Assembly: GCA_023138975.1 (NCBI GenBank)
Contig: JAGLON010000008.1
Coordinates: 124,001 to 188,000 of the forward strand
Origin: Candidatus Zixiibacteriota bacterium
GTDB taxonomy: Bacteria > Zixibacteria > MSB-5A5 > GN15 > JAAZOE01
DNA: 64,000 nt
Reading direction: 5' to 3'
The translations under genes and the position numbers were made by a program. Below the pieces are notes generated by a model. That model did no database searches, was not told the origin of the DNA, and saw only the letters and a program-made list of their open reading frames with translations. Below are positions 54,069 through 62,844 of this stretch, in pieces; the first letter of the stretch is position 1, and every line of letters starts with the position of its first letter.

Positions 54069-55070
54069 TCATTGCTCCAATCCTATGCACAACAATATCT
54101 TAGAATTTGGTAAATAATGGAATTGTGATTTAAACATATCCCGATTGGCTGCAACATTGACGACAATATCTGCTCTTAATTCACTTTTTTTTAAGATTGA
54201 AATAATAAAAGATTTAAGATTACCTAATGCCGATGAAACAAAGACATTACTAGGAATTTGCATATTGATATAGCAATTAGATTCTGCTCTGTCTATGATA
54301 TCATATAGTACACATTCTAACTTACCAGTTACTCGAGGGTATTTTTTTATTCCACTGTCAAATCTCCCATAAGGTATAAATAGATCTCCTTCAGTTTCTG
54401 GTGATTTTGTGTGCCATACAAGTCTCCAACTGGGGAATGTATACTGTTTATTGGGATCCTTTTTAAGATACAATAACTCAAATTGAAGTAAGACACACTT
54501 CCAAAGCGATAGATCCTCAACTAATCGTCTTGCCACTATTTTCCAGTAAAGCTTACAAACCTCGCTTAAATCTCGCAAAAGTCTTAAAGAAAAATCATCA
54601 GAGCCAGGTTTTGCAGATTTTGAAACAATATTTTCAATACTCTGTCGTGGAATTAACAATGAACGAGCAAGATAGTCACAAAACCATTCAATATCATTAA
54701 CACTTATAGAGTGTTTAATATGGGGTGTCGGTGGCCAAGTAGAAATATCATACAAAAACGTATGTGCTATTTCATGTGCGATTACAAATCGCTTTTTATT
54801 CTTCCTACCTTTTGATACAGGATTAATGTGAATTACAAAATTATCCTTATCAATAGTTAATTTCCCATGCTCGAAAAGTTGTGAGTTATAAACAATTTTT
54901 TCAATTCTTCTGAGGGCAAGTAATTGTTTATTAAAGTACACAGGCAATTGATGTTGTACTGATTGAATCAATAAACTAGATGTAACCTGTTCAGACCAGT
55001 CATGCACTGATTGCCCCTTCAGTAAGTAGGACAATCCCTGAGTCAATCTACTAATTCGTTTTATACTCAT
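54069..55070 (-). CDS. ImmA/IrrE-like metallopeptidase
   Basis: 333 residues from the ATG at 55070 (the codon before is TTG). Zinc motif HEIAH (99-103) within KRFVIAHEIAHTFLY, with a later EWFCDYLARSLLIP stretch that supplies the third ligand. This is the IrrE arrangement. The C-terminal ~150 residues are a separate unassigned domain. It overlaps the HD-phosphohydrolase gene by 20 nt, so the two proteins probably work together. Distinct from the shorter peptidase at 35129. Confidence 0.83.
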   Translation of the reverse strand: MSIKRISRLTQGLSYLLKGQSVHDWSEQVTSSLLIQSVQHQLPVYFNKQLLALRRIEKIVYNSQLFEHGKLTIDKDNFVIHINPVSKGRKNKKRFVIAHEIAHTFLYDISTWPPTPHIKHSISVNDIEWFCDYLARSLLIPRQSIENIVSKSAKPGSDDFSLRLLRDLSEVCKLYWKIVARRLVEDLSLWKCVLLQFELLYLKKDPNKQYTFPSWRLVWHTKSPETEGDLFIPYGRFDSGIKKYPRVTGKLECVLYDIIDRAESNCYINMQIPSNVFVSSALGNLKSFIISILKKSELRADIVVNVAANRDMFKSQFHYLPNSKILLCIGLEQ

Positions 55071-56730
55071 CAATTATTAAGCTTTTTATGTATTGACAAG
55101 AAAGTTTATTATTGCCTTTTACTTTGCAATCTACTTTTAGCCGATCCAATATATTACGCTTGTGTGCTTCGTGCTCTTTGGGTGTTTTTGATGCTATCAC
55201 ACCACATTTATCATACTCTCTGCTTATCAATCCCTCTAAATAATGGTCATATGCCGCTTGTTGTTTTATTGGGTTCAATGCAAAGGTATATTCACATGCA
55301 GAAATAACTTCTTTCTCTACATCAAGACATTTTTTATTAAGAAAACCGGATATACACCACAATTTTTCATGAGATTTATTGATAGATTCAAGCTTGTCGT
55401 GAATTATATCTTTATCAGGTCGATCAGACAATGTTGTTAGCTTTCCATTCCAATAAACTGTCATTTGGGCATATTTTTTTGCCATATCTTTTCCTGGGCA
55501 AGAAAACAAAACATCCCCTGGATCCAATCTGAGAAGTTCAGAAATATGATTTTCTTTTTCTTTACGAGTACTTGCTTGTTTCCACCAATCTGAATCAACA
55601 ATTTCAGCAGCATTGACTTGCATGTTTTCCTCTTGCTCACTTTCAAGTTCTTTCTTGTTTTTGGAATAAATATGCTTCCACAATACTCTATTTCTAATGC
55701 TGCTTGCTAATTTGCTCACACCATTTGGCTTTTCAGCAATTAACTTGCCTAGTAATTCCTCATCTCCATATTCTAATAAGTCCATTTTACCAACTCTACC
55801 GAATTGTTTAGACCTAGAGACTGCCGCTGCAAGAATTGCTCCTGAGTTTATTTTTGCATGATGGTAATACACACGTTCTGCAAGTAAATACCTATTATCT
55901 AAAAGGCGTATTAGCTCACTTAAAATATCTTTTCGAGCAGTATTTTTACCCTTTTTCCATAAGCGAATCACTAGCTGACGACTTTTTTTATCGTCATCCC
56001 AAGAAATGTATAGAAAATTCAAAAACCTATAACTCATGGATAAATCTAGATTGCAAAAATAAGAATCGCGTTTTAGATAGTCTAATAAGTCTGCACATAC
56101 AGTATTATTCACAATGTCATAAATAAATCGATCTTCACCTAGTGAGGCAAGTTCTTTCTTTTTTACAGAAAACAACCCCATTAATCGATTATATAGATTA
56201 TCATCAATTGTTTTTTTTATGATACTTCCTATTGTGGATTCTGGTCCCAAAAAATAATTTGTTCTTTCTGTATCCTCGTCATGCCTTTTAAAAACACTAA
56301 ACTCATCTTCCAATGTGTGACCAAAAGGAATGTGTTGAATGTCATGAAGCAAAGCAAATAATCTTATTAATAATTTCTGTTCATCTTCGATTTTATTCTC
56401 ATCATACTCTGTAGAATTATGAGGATTATCTATAATACGCCTCATCATCACTTGAGCAATTTGCATAGTACCCAATGAGTGATCAAATCTAGTATGTAAT
56501 GCCGTGGGGTAAACTAAGTAAGTAGTACCAAGTTGCTTAATTCTCCTTAGCCTTTGAAATTCTGGAGTATCAATGATTTTTCGCTCGAGTTCAGTAACCA
56601 TGACATCTCCACTAACAGCTATATTAATTGTTTTGTCAGGCTTTAACAAATTTTGTATGACCCTTATGGGTAGTGCACTACTTTGAAATATATCTGTAGG
56701 AGTTGAGTCTATCTGCTTAGGTTTTGACAT
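55051..56730 (-). CDS. HD-superfamily phosphohydrolase (COG1078/dNTPase-like)
   Basis: 559 residues. HD landmarks: RRIKQLGTTYLVYPTALHTRFDHSLG (split here for length: H79 in ALHTRFDH), H129-D130 in LLHDIQHIPFGH, and a later DLLDYLKRD for the last Asp. The fold matches dGTPase/COG1078 proteins that hydrolyse (d)NTPs or other phosphate esters. It is longer than COG1078 housekeeping members by a C-terminal helical region. A divergent AT-rich gap (56731-56884) separates it from the next gene. Confidence 0.85.
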   Translation of the reverse strand: MSKPKQIDSTPTDIFQSSALPIRVIQNLLKPDKTINIAVSGDVMVTELERKIIDTPEFQRLRRIKQLGTTYLVYPTALHTRFDHSLGTMQIAQVMMRRIIDNPHNSTEYDENKIEDEQKLLIRLFALLHDIQHIPFGHTLEDEFSVFKRHDEDTERTNYFLGPESTIGSIIKKTIDDNLYNRLMGLFSVKKKELASLGEDRFIYDIVNNTVCADLLDYLKRDSYFCNLDLSMSYRFLNFLYISWDDDKKSRQLVIRLWKKGKNTARKDILSELIRLLDNRYLLAERVYYHHAKINSGAILAAAVSRSKQFGRVGKMDLLEYGDEELLGKLIAEKPNGVSKLASSIRNRVLWKHIYSKNKKELESEQEENMQVNAAEIVDSDWWKQASTRKEKENHISELLRLDPGDVLFSCPGKDMAKKYAQMTVYWNGKLTTLSDRPDKDIIHDKLESINKSHEKLWCISGFLNKKCLDVEKEVISACEYTFALNPIKQQAAYDHYLEGLISREYDKCGVIASKTPKEHEAHKRNILDRLKVDCKVKGNNKLSCQYIKSLIIDEYKTN

Positions 56731-56884
56731 ACTATTACCGTTTTCTTAGATTCAAAATAGTAATACTGTTTTGAAAGCTCTATGATAAAATAATTAGTTC
56801 TAGTCATATCATGTATATTTATTGTATTTATTATAACACAATAATGTATAAATACAACCAGTATTTTTAAATGATAATTGTAAA

Positions 56885-57514
56885 ATGATACTCACACACA
56901 AGTTAGATGATCGAAATATTACATATCTTGTAAATAGGGGGGATAAAGAATTCCATGAAAACATAAAAGATCGTACCAATTTTTATCGGCTTAAGAACCT
57001 AGTGCCTGAATTTGCCCTTCACAAGAACTATGGAGTATTAGAAAAAGCAGTAAATAATGTATACAGCAATGCTGATTCATTAAATTCTATATTAATACAT
57101 TTAATTAGTATGTATATTGAAGGAAATAGTAATTTAAATGTCCCATACGAACTAATTTCTATAATTTGTGATAAAAAAGACATACAAAGTGCTCATTACA
57201 AAAATCATAAAATGATAGAAATCTCACAACCTAAATCCTTCGGATTCAGTAATCTTGATGAGGTGTACAATATATTATCAATTTCACAACTTTCAGCCCT
57301 ATCAAGTAAGAAGCTTATGTATACAGTCGTCATAGACCAAACACAGAACACAATTAATTCCTTAAAATCTCTCAAAGAAGATTTCAAATTTGATGATGGA
57401 TTTGGTAATAATTCTGAGTTGGCTATGAAATTTATGCATAGAACCTTAAGAATATTTCAAAACTCAAATAGAAATTTATGCGAATATAATTGGGTAAAGA
57501 ATAACTTCTTTTAG
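56885..57514 (+). CDS. Hypothetical protein divergent from the HD/IrrE pair
   Basis: 209 residues, hydrophilic, mostly helical, no membrane segment, one Cys near each end. No motif or family is recognisable. There is no Shine-Dalgarno before the ATG, but the frame is long, AT-rich codon use matches the neighbours and it shares a divergent promoter region with the HD gene, so it may belong to the same system. Confidence 0.55.
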   Translation: MILTHKLDDRNITYLVNRGDKEFHENIKDRTNFYRLKNLVPEFALHKNYGVLEKAVNNVYSNADSLNSILIHLISMYIEGNSNLNVPYELISIICDKKDIQSAHYKNHKMIEISQPKSFGFSNLDEVYNILSISQLSALSSKKLMYTVVIDQTQNTINSLKSLKEDFKFDDGFGNNSELAMKFMHRTLRIFQNSNRNLCEYNWVKNNFF

Positions 57515-57588
57515 CCCTTTGATTGCTCGGTTACCTTTCCAAATTTGGTAAAACTTAACGAAGTGATGAGAGGCGATAAATATTCCTC

Positions 57589-57616
57589 TTGACTACTTTA
57601 GAAAAATAGCTATATT
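57589..57616 (+). promoter_or_regulatory. Possible promoter pointing at the invertible segment
   Basis: TTGACT (57589-57594), 16 bases, TATATT (57611-57616). It lies just outside the left 28-bp site and would read through the segment toward the recombinase gene. Confidence 0.4.
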
Positions 57617-57625
57617 TCAACTAAA

Positions 57626-57653
57626 GGTTCACTTTTCATCAGAAAGGTGAACC
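57626..57653 (+). repeat. dif-like 28-bp recombination site, left copy
   Basis: 11-bp arm GGTTCACTTTT, 6-bp centre CATCAG, 11-bp arm AAAGGTGAACC. The arms are near-perfect inverted partners, the layout used by Xer-type tyrosine recombinases. Confidence 0.8.
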
Positions 57654-57872
57654 TTTCTTCTATTCCTAAAAGCCCCAATAACTTACACTAGATCGTCGCC
57701 AGCAATAATACTAAAAACCAAGCATTTTTCGGCTCATTTGTACCCATCTTATCACTCAGCGAAATGAGCGCTAGAAGGCACAATTACCGCTCATAAACTC
57801 AAGTCTCGACGACATTTACCACAATCCTTAAATACTTAGTTCGATGCTATTCTGAGATGCTATTTCCAACTA
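57654..57872. other. 219-bp segment between inverted sites (candidate invertible DNA)
   Basis: No gene. It holds an internal inverted repeat (GCTCATTT / AAATGAGC). Being bounded by oppositely oriented 28-bp sites next to a recombinase gene, it is the part predicted to flip. Confidence 0.6.
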
Positions 57873-57900
57873 GGTTCACCTTTCTGATGAAACGTGAACC
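57873..57900 (-). repeat. dif-like 28-bp recombination site, right copy (inverted)
   Basis: GGTTCACCTTT-CTGATG-AAACGTGAACC, the reverse complement of the left copy at 27 of 28 positions. The recombinase start codon is the ATG inside its 6-bp centre (57887-57889). Confidence 0.8.
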
Positions 57901-58543
57901 AAATAGTAAGAAGGCTCTCAAAAAAAAATACTACTGGATTATAGATGAGAGCAAGTGTCTCAGTATACGAGAAGTTGCAAAGTTGCAACAGTACTCAAAT
58001 CAAATAAGAATTAAGGGGCTTGATAGCAAGCGGTTTAGTCTAATCCGAAGGTGGTTTATGATAGAACTTGGTATAAGAACTGGATTGCGAGTAAAAGAAA
58101 TGGCCTCACTCAAGCATAAAAATATGCTTATAGACGATTCCAGATCGTCATTTACTTTTATTGGTAAAGGAAACAAGCCGCGATTAGTCTGGATCAATTC
58201 TGAATTTAGACAGTTATGCCATCAATATATCTCATACAAAAAGATGTTTGGTTATGATATCTCTGGAGATACGCCACTCCTGAATAACCTCAAGGGTAAG
58301 AGAATCTCTAGAAGAGCACTGCAAAAAGACTTCAAAACAATGACCAAAGGAACAGGACTTCCCAGTCGTTACCACATTCACAATCTCAGACACACATATG
58401 CTACATATCTTCTAAAAGCAAGCAATCACAATTACAGATTTGTGCAACGACAACTCGGCCATTCTTCAATTCGAACAACCCAGGTGTATGCCAGTGTCCT
58501 GGAGTCTGAAGGTAGAAAAGCACTAGAGAATATTTACAGATAA
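57887..58543 (+). CDS. Short tyrosine recombinase (probable DNA invertase)
   Basis: 218 residues from the ATG at 57887. It lacks the usual N-terminal SAM-like domain, as do FimB/FimE-type invertases. Catalytic residues are complete: R68 (GLRVKE), K94 (GKGNK), H165-x-x-R168 (HNLRHTYAT), H192 (LGHSS), and Tyr201 (QVYASV). The start codon is inside a 28-bp recombination site, and a second site lies 247 bp upstream in reverse orientation. A ribosome site is not evident; an upstream start at 57857 would add ten unlikely residues. A lipoprotein gene follows after 35 nt. Confidence 0.88.
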   Translation: MKREPNSKKALKKKYYWIIDESKCLSIREVAKLQQYSNQIRIKGLDSKRFSLIRRWFMIELGIRTGLRVKEMASLKHKNMLIDDSRSSFTFIGKGNKPRLVWINSEFRQLCHQYISYKKMFGYDISGDTPLLNNLKGKRISRRALQKDFKTMTKGTGLPSRYHIHNLRHTYATYLLKASNHNYRFVQRQLGHSSIRTTQVYASVLESEGRKALENIYR

Positions 58544-58578
58544 TGCAATTTGAATACAATTGAGATAAGGAGGTGATA

Positions 58579-59289
58579 ATGAAAAGATTATGTAATAGAA
58601 ATTGCACCACTCTTTGTTTTCTGACAGCCATTCTGTTTGCAGTAGCTCTTATTGGTTGCAGTGGAGACAAAGAGAATGGTTGGAGCTCTTTTTTGAGTAG
58701 TGATGGTACTGGAGTGAGAGGGCTTGATACACCGGATCAGATATTGTCCAATCCTTATGTTAAAGATGCTCTTGATGAGGCCAGTGATAAAGGTGTGAAT
58801 ATATCTCCTGAAAAAGGAGTTAATCCGCCTGTGATCAGCGGTACTTATGACCTCGCAGGAGAAGCATGTGTCCCTGGGCATCATGGCTGGTATCCATTGT
58901 CTGGCATATGGAAGTGGTCTAATCAGACATCCGACAACCATATAGATACATATTATGAGGTGGGAGCTCAGGAGGGTTTTGGAACAGAAGGAGAAATCAT
59001 AAGAGGGACCGGAAATAGGTTCACAGTTTATAGTGTTTTAGACATATCTGACTCTTTCTGCTCTGAACGTGGAATTATGCTGTTTGACGGGACACAGGAC
59101 AATAATGGCAATGTCAGCGGGGTTTATATTATTACTCCTGTTCAAGATCCAGTGTGCCACACGACTACTATTGGGCGTCTACAATTTAAATTAACAGGGG
59201 CTGGTAAGGCGGCGGTTAAAAAAGGTGATGGCGCCTTTCTAATGAAGATTCTTATAAAGTGCTTTAGAACTTCTTGCGAGACAAAATAA
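58579..59289 (+). CDS. Lipoprotein next to the recombinase
   Basis: 236 residues from the ATG at 58579 (AAGGAGG 5-6 nt upstream). The signal has a lipobox (VALIGC, Cys about 25). The mature part is mostly beta with several Cys pairs likely in disulfides. No family recognised. Closely follows the recombinase in the same direction, so its transcription may depend on the switch. Confidence 0.7.
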   Translation: MKRLCNRNCTTLCFLTAILFAVALIGCSGDKENGWSSFLSSDGTGVRGLDTPDQILSNPYVKDALDEASDKGVNISPEKGVNPPVISGTYDLAGEACVPGHHGWYPLSGIWKWSNQTSDNHIDTYYEVGAQEGFGTEGEIIRGTGNRFTVYSVLDISDSFCSERGIMLFDGTQDNNGNVSGVYIITPVQDPVCHTTTIGRLQFKLTGAGKAAVKKGDGAFLMKILIKCFRTSCETK

Positions 59290-59392
59290 CATTTCTAGAT
59301 GATAGGAGAGATTATTCTGACTCATAGGACATGGAAAAATATACCAAAATGTAAACATATAAAGAGCTTATGCTCATACAAGGAGAAAAAGA

Positions 59393-59998
59393 ATGAGGAA
59401 ATATGTAATTGCATTGATGGTCGTGGTCGTTTGTGCTATGGCGTTTGTCAGCCCTGCTCAGGCGCAGACAAAAACTGAAATAGGTATCAAAGGCGGCTTT
59501 GGTTTTGCGAATCTTACTGGTGATGTAACTGGTACCAAATCTGCACTTAGCCTCGGTGGTGGCGGCTTAATAAGATTTCCCCTGAGTCCTCAATTCAGCA
59601 TTCAACCAGAACTTCTTTTGATACTGAAGGGTACCATGGAAAAAGGAGATGACGGTGAGAAGCTAAAGTTGACCTATATCGAAGTCCCCATTCTCGCTAT
59701 GTACAGACCACCGACTAAAGGTACGGTCAGACCCGTTTTTTTTACTGGACCAGTTTTGGGTCTGTTACTTAGTGCAAAAGTAGGCGATGATGATATAAAA
59801 GAAAGTTTGAATGGCACAGATTTCGGCTTAGTGTTTGGTGCGGGAGTAGATTTCGAAACTGGGGCAAAAGGCAAAATCTTTCTTGAAGCCCGCTATACAA
59901 TGGGTATCTCCAATATCGCAAAAGATTCAGGTGACGATTCAGTAAAGAATGGTGTATTTTCCCTTGGGGTGAGCTATCTTCTCCCACTTGGTCAATAA
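59393..59998 (+). CDS. Outer-membrane beta-barrel protein (porin-like, PF13568 type)
   Basis: 201 residues with a signal peptide ending SPAQAQ (about 1-25). The body reads as an eight-stranded barrel: TEIGIKGGFGFANLTGD, FSIQPELLLILKG, LTYIEVPILAMYR, FGLVFGAGVDFETG, FLEARYTMGISNI and GVFSLGVSYLLPL. This is the outer-membrane beta-barrel family common in FCB bacteria. Two membrane-surface genes in a row suggest a surface-variation unit with the recombinase. Confidence 0.82.
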   Translation: MRKYVIALMVVVVCAMAFVSPAQAQTKTEIGIKGGFGFANLTGDVTGTKSALSLGGGGLIRFPLSPQFSIQPELLLILKGTMEKGDDGEKLKLTYIEVPILAMYRPPTKGTVRPVFFTGPVLGLLLSAKVGDDDIKESLNGTDFGLVFGAGVDFETGAKGKIFLEARYTMGISNIAKDSGDDSVKNGVFSLGVSYLLPLGQ

Positions 59999-60023
59999 GC
60001 CAAAATATTAATTGAACATCAAC

Positions 60024-60050
60024 GCCCGGTTCAAGTCTTTTGAGTCGGGT
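60024..60050 (+). terminator. Terminator of the barrel gene
   Basis: CCCG..TTCAA / TTGA..CGGG hairpin followed by TTTATTGTTATATTG, 26 nt past the stop. Confidence 0.65.
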
Positions 60051-60122
60051 TTATTGTTATATTGTTTGAATGCGGGTAATACGACTCGCTTTTTTCTGAC
60101 CAATATTAAAAGGATTTACTAA

Positions 60123-60551
60123 TCAAATTTTAGACTTGCCTTTCTTCTTACCTCTGGGCTTTGCAGCGAGGTCAGCAAGTGATACTTTGGCCCACTCTGT
60201 TTTTGTAACGTCCTGAATCTTTTTGAAAGCTTTTAGTAAATTATCGCTCATTCCTTTTGAGATGTCTTGTTGACCGATAAGCTGGTCATAAATAAATAAG
60301 TTGTTCTGCATAGCCTCGATAATCTGCAGAAGACTTACTTTCTTTGGAGGTTGAACCAAACTAACTCCGCCACCATAACCTCGAATCGATCTCACTAATC
60401 CTGCTCTAGATAAATCACTGAGAATTTGTGGCATGAATTTCTTTGGAACGCCTGTTGACTCGGCTATTGAATGTGCTTTCGAAAAATAATCTTTGCTCCT
60501 AGCCAACTCACATAATGCTTCAATTGCATAAAGCGTACGATTGTTTATCAT
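60123..60551 (-). CDS. Rrf2-family regulator lacking the cluster cysteines
   Basis: 142 residues from the ATG at 60551 (AGGAGC upstream; an earlier ATG at 60581 lacks an RBS). The winged-helix fold is clear: LYAIEALCELARS, AESTGVPKKFMPQILSDLSRAGLVRSIRGYGGGVSL. Rrf2 members such as IscR and NsrR use three Cys in the region after the wing for an Fe-S cluster; here that stretch (MQNNLFIYDQLIGQQDISKG) has no Cys, and the C terminus is Lys-rich. It probably senses something else or acts as a constitutive DNA-binding protein. Confidence 0.8.
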   Translation of the reverse strand: MINNRTLYAIEALCELARSKDYFSKAHSIAESTGVPKKFMPQILSDLSRAGLVRSIRGYGGGVSLVQPPKKVSLLQIIEAMQNNLFIYDQLIGQQDISKGMSDNLLKAFKKIQDVTKTEWAKVSLADLAAKPRGKKKGKSKI

Positions 60552-60795
60552 TTTCTGTGCTCCTGAATTAGAATTAATCAACTAATAGTAAGATAAACTA
60601 TTCTCGCATGCAATATTAATTTGCTTAAGGCAAAGGTATGGGAAGATTATTTTTCAGATATAATATTAATATGAGCGATAATTCGGTTGCATAGCATTAA
60701 GATATATATTATTATCTATTGTGTCTAATAATATTAATGTATAATAGAATAATATCGATAGATATAAATGAACACTTAGCGTCTTGAGGATAATT

Positions 60796-61347
60796 ATGAT
60801 TAAGACAGTTTTTTTGTTACTAATGTTAACCATCTGTTTCTCTGGACAAATATTGGCTACCGACATACACATTACTGCAGTAACCGGGGGTGTCTATGCT
60901 GGTACGAGAGGACCTCACATACTTACCCTAAAGGTTATGGATGAGAATAATCAGTTTGATCTAACCCAGAAGAAGTTTATACGAGACAAACGATATGATT
61001 GGTCAACTGGAATAAATATCGGTATAGTTTTTTGGCCTTCTTCTTGGGAGAAGAAAATAGAAAAGGATGAAGCTAGATTTGGAGTTGGAATCGGAGGGCA
61101 CTTAATTACTACAAAGAACGATGAAATTGAAAGAATTGCTCCAGGGGTGGCACTCCACATTGGGGACAGAAAAGGTTTACAAGTGTTTATAGGAATTCAT
61201 TTTGTGACTTCCAACAAAGTTATATTTCCTAATGGAGCTGACGAAATTCTGGTTCCAATAGATGCTATAAGTTCAGATTTTATTTTTAAAGATGCTGAAA
61301 ACGAATTAAACTTTTTTGTTGGTCTTAATGCCACGATACCTTTATAG
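60796..61347 (+). CDS. Exported protein of unknown function
   Basis: 183 residues from the ATG at 60796 (GAGG 6 nt upstream), with a signal peptide (about 1-21, cleaved after ILA). Mature part is beta-rich, with alternating strands (STGINIGIVFWPSSW, ARFGVGIGGHLITT, GLQVFIGIHFVTS), resembling a small barrel or periplasmic beta protein. Not recognised. Divergent from the Rrf2-like regulator with ~240 bases between them, so it could be that regulator's target. The 61348-61627 gap holds only weak inverted repeats. Confidence 0.6.
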   Translation: MIKTVFLLLMLTICFSGQILATDIHITAVTGGVYAGTRGPHILTLKVMDENNQFDLTQKKFIRDKRYDWSTGINIGIVFWPSSWEKKIEKDEARFGVGIGGHLITTKNDEIERIAPGVALHIGDRKGLQVFIGIHFVTSNKVIFPNGADEILVPIDAISSDFIFKDAENELNFFVGLNATIPL

Positions 61348-61627
61348 CAATATTATAGATAAGCTGACCGACGAAGACCATTTCATACATAGTAAAATAG
61401 TTCAGACATCACATCTATTCTTGCTGTCATATAGTAATACTATGCCTACAGTGAGGATTTTAAATAAGGTTGTCCTTTTTTTAATGTGGCTTTAAGATAT
61501 TGGAAAAGACAAACCAACAACCAAAAGTTGATTTGCAATTGTTGTTTCCAAATACATTGAAGAATTCGCATATTAATCAACAATAAACGATCTCATCAAT
61601 CATATGAGATAGAAGCAGGCAAGACAA

Positions 61628-61876
61628 TTACTTCCTGTAAATTCTGCTTCTTTTATCAAAAACTTCTATAAATAGTATTTTGCCATCAACTTTAATAAGA
61701 GCTCTAAATTTGCCAATTCTCAATTTATAATATTCTCCTCCTTCATAATGTTCCAAATAACGAAATGGATAAATTGTTATATCATCCAATTTGCTTAGAA
61801 TTCGTTCAGCGTCATTTTGTGGTAATTTGTTTAGTATTTTTAATGACTGGGGACTCCATCTAATTTCATAGCTCAT
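61628..61876 (-). CDS. RelE/ParE-superfamily toxin
   Basis: 82 residues, typical toxin size. The pattern RWSPQSLKILNKLP, YYKLRIGKFRALIKV and FIEVFDKRSRIYR is the RelE fold. Catalytic Arg/Lys positions are plausible. Overlaps the antitoxin gene by 4 nt (ATGA). Probably an mRNA interferase. Confidence 0.9.
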   Translation of the reverse strand: MSYEIRWSPQSLKILNKLPQNDAERILSKLDDITIYPFRYLEHYEGGEYYKLRIGKFRALIKVDGKILFIEVFDKRSRIYRK

Positions 61877-62070
61877 TTCATATGAATCATCTTTTTTACC
61901 TTTTCATGATCAATATATTCCTCACATGGAGTATTTCTGGCATCAGTTAGTGTTTCTTTTGCATAGTCAGTCAACTCGCCTTCTGACAGAAGAATGTTCT
62001 TGATCAATTCAATATCTTGGCGAATTTGAGCTATGTCATTGATTCTAGCATTTGTTATTTTGGTATCCAT
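61873..62070 (-). CDS. Antitoxin partner of the RelE-like toxin
   Basis: 65 residues from the ATG at 62070 (the longer frame starts with TTG at 62091). Helical and charged; the C-terminal part (EEYIDHEKVKKMIHMK) is the usual toxin-wrapping type, as in archaeal and bacterial RelB-like antitoxins with no clear DNA-binding fold. Order antitoxin-toxin with 4-nt overlap is standard. Confidence 0.8.
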   Translation of the reverse strand: MDTKITNARINDIAQIRQDIELIKNILLSEGELTDYAKETLTDARNTPCEEYIDHEKVKKMIHMK

Positions 62071-62207
62071 AGATTTTAAAGAATAGCGCAATTTATATAA
62101 TTATCTGTTCATCTACCCACGAGTGAGTTCTACTTATAAAAAGGCACAAAGCTTAAATTACAATCGATTGTTTTCCCCTCTCTTTATAAATCTTTAGTAC
62201 ACTTTTG

Positions 62208-62229
62208 TTGTGCCTTGAAAGTGGCACAA
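62208..62229. promoter_or_regulatory. Inverted repeat in the divergent TA/five-gene intergenic
   Basis: TTGTGCC-N8-GGCACAA, a perfect 7-bp-arm palindrome. An additional GGCACAA half-site lies at 62143-62149. It may be an operator of the TA genes, the rightward cluster, or both. Confidence 0.5.
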
Positions 62230-62260
62230 GATTTATAATAATCAATATCCTGACCTATGT

Positions 62261-62491
62261 ATGTCAAACAACACTTCATCTGAACCTAAAACTCAATTTC
62301 TTCTGCTAAAAGAATTGGTTTGGAAGATCGATGATAAATTGAAGGTGATTATAGAAACCCAGGCTGACCATGAAGCTGAAATCATTAGACTGAATCGCAA
62401 AACCAAACAAATTGTTCATAATCAGAAAGAAATTAAATCAAAATTAAAAACACTCAAAAATGGAATCACAACCAGAACTCACAAAGACTGA
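62261..62491 (+). CDS. Small coiled-coil protein, first gene of a five-gene run
   Basis: 76 residues, with a heptad-rich middle (LLKELVWKIDDKLKVIIETQ). No Cys. No strong ribosome site. Its 3' end overlaps the next gene by 32 nt, which supports co-transcription. Not recognised. Confidence 0.5.
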   Translation: MSNNTSSEPKTQFLLLKELVWKIDDKLKVIIETQADHEAEIIRLNRKTKQIVHNQKEIKSKLKTLKNGITTRTHKD

Positions 62492-62786
62492 AATTGTAGA
62501 TATTGCAGATTTGCAGACAGATTTTATAAGCTTGCGAATTGGCGAAGAAATTCCTAGGCTTGAAATTGCCAAAATTAGAAAAATCATCAACAATAGCAAA
62601 CAAGACAATTTATCCGGTGTGGATTATAAATACTTAATCGATACCAAGAATGGAAAGCTCTTAAAAGTAAATTCCTGGATTCTCTGGAAACATATCACAG
62701 CCGCAATACAGAAGGCCGGCACAATCAACACGACGTTAAATTTAGTACATTCAGGAATAGAACAATACACAGTCAAAGTTATCTGA
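62460..62786 (+). CDS. Hypothetical protein
   Basis: 108 residues. Two parts: a charged helical half and a beta-rich half (KYLIDTKNGKLLKVNSWILW, TTLNLVHSGIEQYTVKV). Not recognised. Overlaps the upstream gene by 32 nt; the methyltransferase-fold gene begins 58 nt later. Confidence 0.5.
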   Translation: MESQPELTKTEIVDIADLQTDFISLRIGEEIPRLEIAKIRKIINNSKQDNLSGVDYKYLIDTKNGKLLKVNSWILWKHITAAIQKAGTINTTLNLVHSGIEQYTVKVI

Positions 62787-62844
62787 CAGTTTATTATATA
62801 TCTCTAAATTAAAAAATCGGCTGAAAAAGCCTTTAATACACACA

